Shown here: in pieces, positions 61,676-64,000 of the stretch
Numbering within the stretch: position 1 is the stretch's first letter
Layout: each line of letters starts with the position of its first letter
Assembly: GCA_046349595.1 (NCBI GenBank)
Contig: JAXMCA010000002.1
Location: 806,001-870,000 of the forward strand
Reading direction: 5' to 3'
Source of the DNA: JACRLW01 sp046349595
Lineage (GTDB): Bacteria; Planctomycetota; UBA1135; UBA2386
DNA length: 64,000 bases
Translations under genes and position numbers: made by a program
The notes under the pieces: model-generated
Seen by the model: the letters and a program-made list of their open reading frames with translations, nothing else
What the model was told of the DNA's origin: nothing
The model's database searches: none

Positions 61676-62454
61676 GCCAGCGCAAGGCGACACCGCGCGT
61701 CGACATCGACGCGACCCGTCAACGGCTGCTGCAGCTCGGGCTGCAGGCCGCCGCGGAGCAGATCGACGCGCTGCTGGAAGAGGCGGTGAAGGCCGATGAG
61801 GCACCCCACGTCGTCCTCGATCGCCTGCTGCAGATCGAGTCCAACACCCGCGAGGAGCGGCGGGTGCGCACCTCGTTGCGGCTCTCCAGCCTTCCGGCCG
61901 GTCAGACGCTGGGCAACTTCGACTTCGCCTTCCAGCCCTCGGTTGAACGCAGCCGCATCGAGACGCTGTCGACCTGTGCGTGGATTCGCGACAAGGCCTC
62001 GGTGCTGATCCAGGGTCCGCCGGGAGTGGGCAAGACCCATCTCGCGATCAGCCTGGGCGTGAAGGCGGTCGAGAACGGCTTCAGCGTGGCCTTCTTCCGG
62101 CTCGAGGAGCTGCTCGCTGCGCTGCGCACCGACGCGGAGCACTCGCCGGCGTCGATGCGGCGGAAGAAGTACGTCAACGTGGCGCTGCTGATCATCGACG
62201 AGGTCGGCTTCGAGCCGATGACGCGCCACGACGCGAGCCTGTTCTTCCGCCTGGTCAGCTACCGCTATGGCCGCGGCAGTGTGCTGATCACGACCAACAA
62301 GGGCATCAAGGATTGGCCGGAGCTGTTCGCTGGCGACGAAGTGCTCGCGACCGCGATCCTCGATCGGCTGCTGCACAAGAGCCACGTGCTGAACATCAAG
62401 GGTCGCAGCTACCGGTTGCGGGACCTGGATCACGACGTCAGCGCGCACGCCTGA
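61672..62454 (+). CDS. istB: IS21 helper ATPase IstB
   Basis: An AAA+ protein related to DnaC. Walker A is 'GPPGVGKTH', Walker B 'LLIIDEVGFEP', and sensor-like 'VLITTNKGIKDW' follows. IstB selects target DNA and activates IstA. At 260 residues it is complete. Confidence 0.93.
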   Translation: MSQRKATPRVDIDATRQRLLQLGLQAAAEQIDALLEEAVKADEAPHVVLDRLLQIESNTREERRVRTSLRLSSLPAGQTLGNFDFAFQPSVERSRIETLSTCAWIRDKASVLIQGPPGVGKTHLAISLGVKAVENGFSVAFFRLEELLAALRTDAEHSPASMRRKKYVNVALLIIDEVGFEPMTRHDASLFFRLVSYRYGRGSVLITTNKGIKDWPELFAGDEVLATAILDRLLHKSHVLNIKGRSYRLRDLDHDVSAHA

Positions 62455-62489
62455 GCGGCGCAGCGGCCGCCGAGGAAGAACGCCCGGCC

Positions 62490-62529
62490 GCCGCCCCCAT
62501 GGGGGCGGCCCCAGCCCCGCTGGGGCTGG
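62490..62529 (+). terminator. Tandem hairpins after istB
   Basis: A 9-bp stem around AT (62490-62509) is followed by an 8-bp stem (62511-62529). Both are very GC-rich and have no U tract. Confidence 0.45.
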
Positions 62530-62706
62530 GGCACGGGCTGCGCCCTACCGATGCTGCGCATCGGCAGGGGCCCCGCAGCCCTCGTAAAGCTACGCGTCGC
62601 CTTATCTCGTAAAGGTGTGCGTCGCTTGACATCAGGTTCTGCGAGGTTGCGCTGGAGTGAAGCGATGCGCGCGCCGCGGGCGTCGCATTTCCGGTGCTAT
62701 CTGACC

Positions 62707-62955
62707 TCAGTCGGAACTCTCGTCGCCGCGCTCCGATTCGCCGGAGGCGCCGTCAGGCAGGTCCTTGATCGCCGCACCCATGCGATCCAGGACGACCGTT
62801 CGGAGATCCGCGAGGTCCGAGAGGCTCCCGCCGAGCTTGCGGACTGCATCCTCGTCGCTGATCTGGCCCACGATGTTCCGAAGCACGATCTCCGTGCGTC
62901 GCCTCACTTCCGGGCTGCACTGTAGTCGTGCCATCTCAGCGTCCAACTCGTCCAT
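62707..62955 (-). CDS. Small acidic hypothetical protein downstream of the nuclease gene
   Basis: 82 residues, helical ('DELDAEMARLQCSPEVRRRT', 'KLGGSLSDLADLRTVVLDRM'), with an acidic tail. AGGGG lies 5 bp before ATG 62955, and the gap to the nuclease gene is 29 bp, so they are probably one operon. The 'VGQISDEDAVRKLG' stretch resembles part of the transposon protein at 40146. Function unknown. Confidence 0.55.
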   Translation of the reverse strand: MDELDAEMARLQCSPEVRRRTEIVLRNIVGQISDEDAVRKLGGSLSDLADLRTVVLDRMGAAIKDLPDGASGESERGDESSD

Positions 62956-62984
62956 GTTCGCACCCCTGATACTGCGCCAGGAAT

Positions 62985-64000
62985 TCACGCGCCCTCCGAT
63001 GACCTTGCTGTCGATCGCCGACGAAGTTGAGCCACCGGGACCAGTTCCCCTGCCGTCGATTCGATCCGCCAGAAGTCCCACCCGTTGGCGGTCGGCAACT
63101 TGCCGTCGGACCGCCGTCCGCTGATCTGCGCAATCGCGTCTCGTGCTGCCTGGGACAGCGAGTCGTAGGTCTCGGTTCCGAACCGGACGCGGCCGTCCTT
63201 CAGGATCGTTGCCGTGAGTTCGACACCCTTGTAGGTCCGAACAAGCTTTACCGGCGGCTCGATGAGTCCAGCGGCGATCAGGTCTGCAGCGGTCGTCGGG
63301 TCCTGAACCGGCGCGGCCTTCGTGCCCTTGGGACCCTTCACACCGGGCTGCTTGCGCTCCCGTACACGCGACTGCGGTCCGGATCCCGTCGCCGTGGCGA
63401 GCACGCCAATGTCGACCGGGAAGTCGAGGCTGACTCTGCACCGCTGGATCGAGGCGCGGATCTCCTCGACCGAGAGGTTCTTGGTCCGCTGCTCCACGGC
63501 GTTCACCAGCAGCATGTCTTGCTCGGGAGAGAACAGCCCCTCGAGCGCGTGCCGAACCTGACGGTCGACGAAGTGCGCCCGCCAGAGTACCTCGATCCGG
63601 TTCTCCTCGATGCGCTCCTTCGCGAGCAGTTCGAGCGTCGCCGCCGCGTCGGGCTCGCCCGCCGAGACCCGCACGCTGCGGAACAGCTTCTCCTCCACCG
63701 CGACCGTCGCGTGCGAGTTGTAGATCCGGTACTCGTCGCCGTCGGTCAGCACGATCCATCCAACCCCCACCACCGACGCGTAGCCCATGATCTGGCTGGC
63801 CCAGCGGCGGTCGTCAAGGTTCTCGCCCAGCGCCTTCGCTTCGACCAGCAGTCTCGGCGCCCGCAACGACAGCAGCCCGTAGTCCGCCGGCTTGTCGCGC
63901 GGCTTCAGCCGATACTCGCGCACCACCTCGTCGACGTCCTCGACGTTCCAGCCGAGCGCGCGGAGCACGGGCTCGATCAGCGTCGCCTTGGTGTTCTCCT
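62985..64000 (-). CDS. PD-(D/E)xK nuclease-like protein with RAMA-type C-terminus (5' end outside window)
   Basis: The N-terminal part matches type I restriction HsdR_N-like domains: a 'TKATLIEPVLRALGW' start before base 63968, 'ADYGLLS' and 'LLVEAKALGENL', giving D and ExK-type residues. The last 90 residues ('DLIAAGLIEPPVKLVRTYKG', then 'YDSLSQAARDAI' and 'NGWDFWRI') look like a RAMA domain, often linked to modified-DNA recognition. No helicase or methylase is in view. The reading frame is open through the right edge, so the true start lies beyond it. Confidence 0.78.
   Translation of the reverse strand, partial: ENTKATLIEPVLRALGWNVEDVDEVVREYRLKPRDKPADYGLLSLRAPRLLVEAKALGENLDDRRWASQIMGYASVVGVGWIVLTDGDEYRIYNSHATVAVEEKLFRSVRVSAGEPDAAATLELLAKERIEENRIEVLWRAHFVDRQVRHALEGLFSPEQDMLLVNAVEQRTKNLSVEEIRASIQRCRVSLDFPVDIGVLATATGSGPQSRVRERKQPGVKGPKGTKAAPVQDPTTAADLIAAGLIEPPVKLVRTYKGVELTATILKDGRVRFGTETYDSLSQAARDAIAQISGRRSDGKLPTANGWDFWRIESTAGELVPVAQLRRRSTARSSEGA

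Larger units (their letters stand above)
60307..62631 (+). mobile_element. IS21-family element
   Basis: The ends start TGT (60307) and finish ACA (62631). Inside each lies the repeated motif AAGGCGACGC...TTTACGAGG, once at the left and twice at the right, as IS21 ends usually show. It carries istA and istB. Confidence 0.82.

Overview
The window is about 64 kb of GC-rich bacterial DNA. It probably comes from a planctomycete of the Saltatorellus/Rohdeia/Engelhardtia type. That placement is inference. It rests on the large secreted proteins that share a C-terminal beta-rich module ending in a 'SNAL/ANAT' tail, on the long GreA fusion protein, on lipoproteins with ZU5-like 'IPPGA' motifs, and on the overall gene style. 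No rRNA gene is present to confirm it.

Bases 1-34,300 look like ordinary chromosome. A B12-binding radical SAM gene enters from the left, followed by a secreted protein with a thioredoxin-like C-terminus. A leftward run from 12,183 to 2,498 encodes a ZU5-like lipoprotein, a small anchored protein, a double HtrA-like protease, a secreted hypothetical protein, a GH29 fucosidase and a pair of PilT-like ATPases, the first of which has lost its Walker A lysine. Rightward genes encode an M14 carboxypeptidase, a large secreted protein, a 725-residue GreA fusion with its own promoter, a lipase-like lipoprotein, an alpha/beta hydrolase and a TPR protein. Next is a tightly overlapping operon for a 2-oxoacid oxidoreductase in which the gamma, NAD(P)/FAD and ferredoxin parts are fused, resembling phenylglyoxylate dehydrogenase. 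A glycosidase-like protein, a secreted endonuclease/exonuclease/phosphatase protein, an RRM protein and a fatty acid desaturase complete this part.

Bases 34,300-62,640 are an accessory region built by repeated insertion. It holds an rve-type IS (34,333-35,647), a transposon with two different DDE integrases and several frameshifts (38,211-41,474), an IS5-type element in three states, an IS66 with an inverted relic of its right end, an IS4-type element with perfect 16-bp ends, a decayed group II intron end and an IS21. Between them are small cassettes of unrecognised genes of lower GC. The recurrent theme is an N-terminally anchored protein next to a small, secreted, cysteine-rich protein.

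The most interesting object is a 2.85-kb element at 56,751-59,602. It has the same ends as the rve-type IS, but most of the transposase gene is gone. In its place are a DprA-like SLOG protein and a phosphoribosyltransferase, translationally coupled. Upstream of them are decamer arrays and a tRNA 3'-end fragment that look like an old integrase attachment site.

The right edge carries a PD-(D/E)xK nuclease-like protein with a C-terminal RAMA-type domain, cut by the window end, and a small partner gene.
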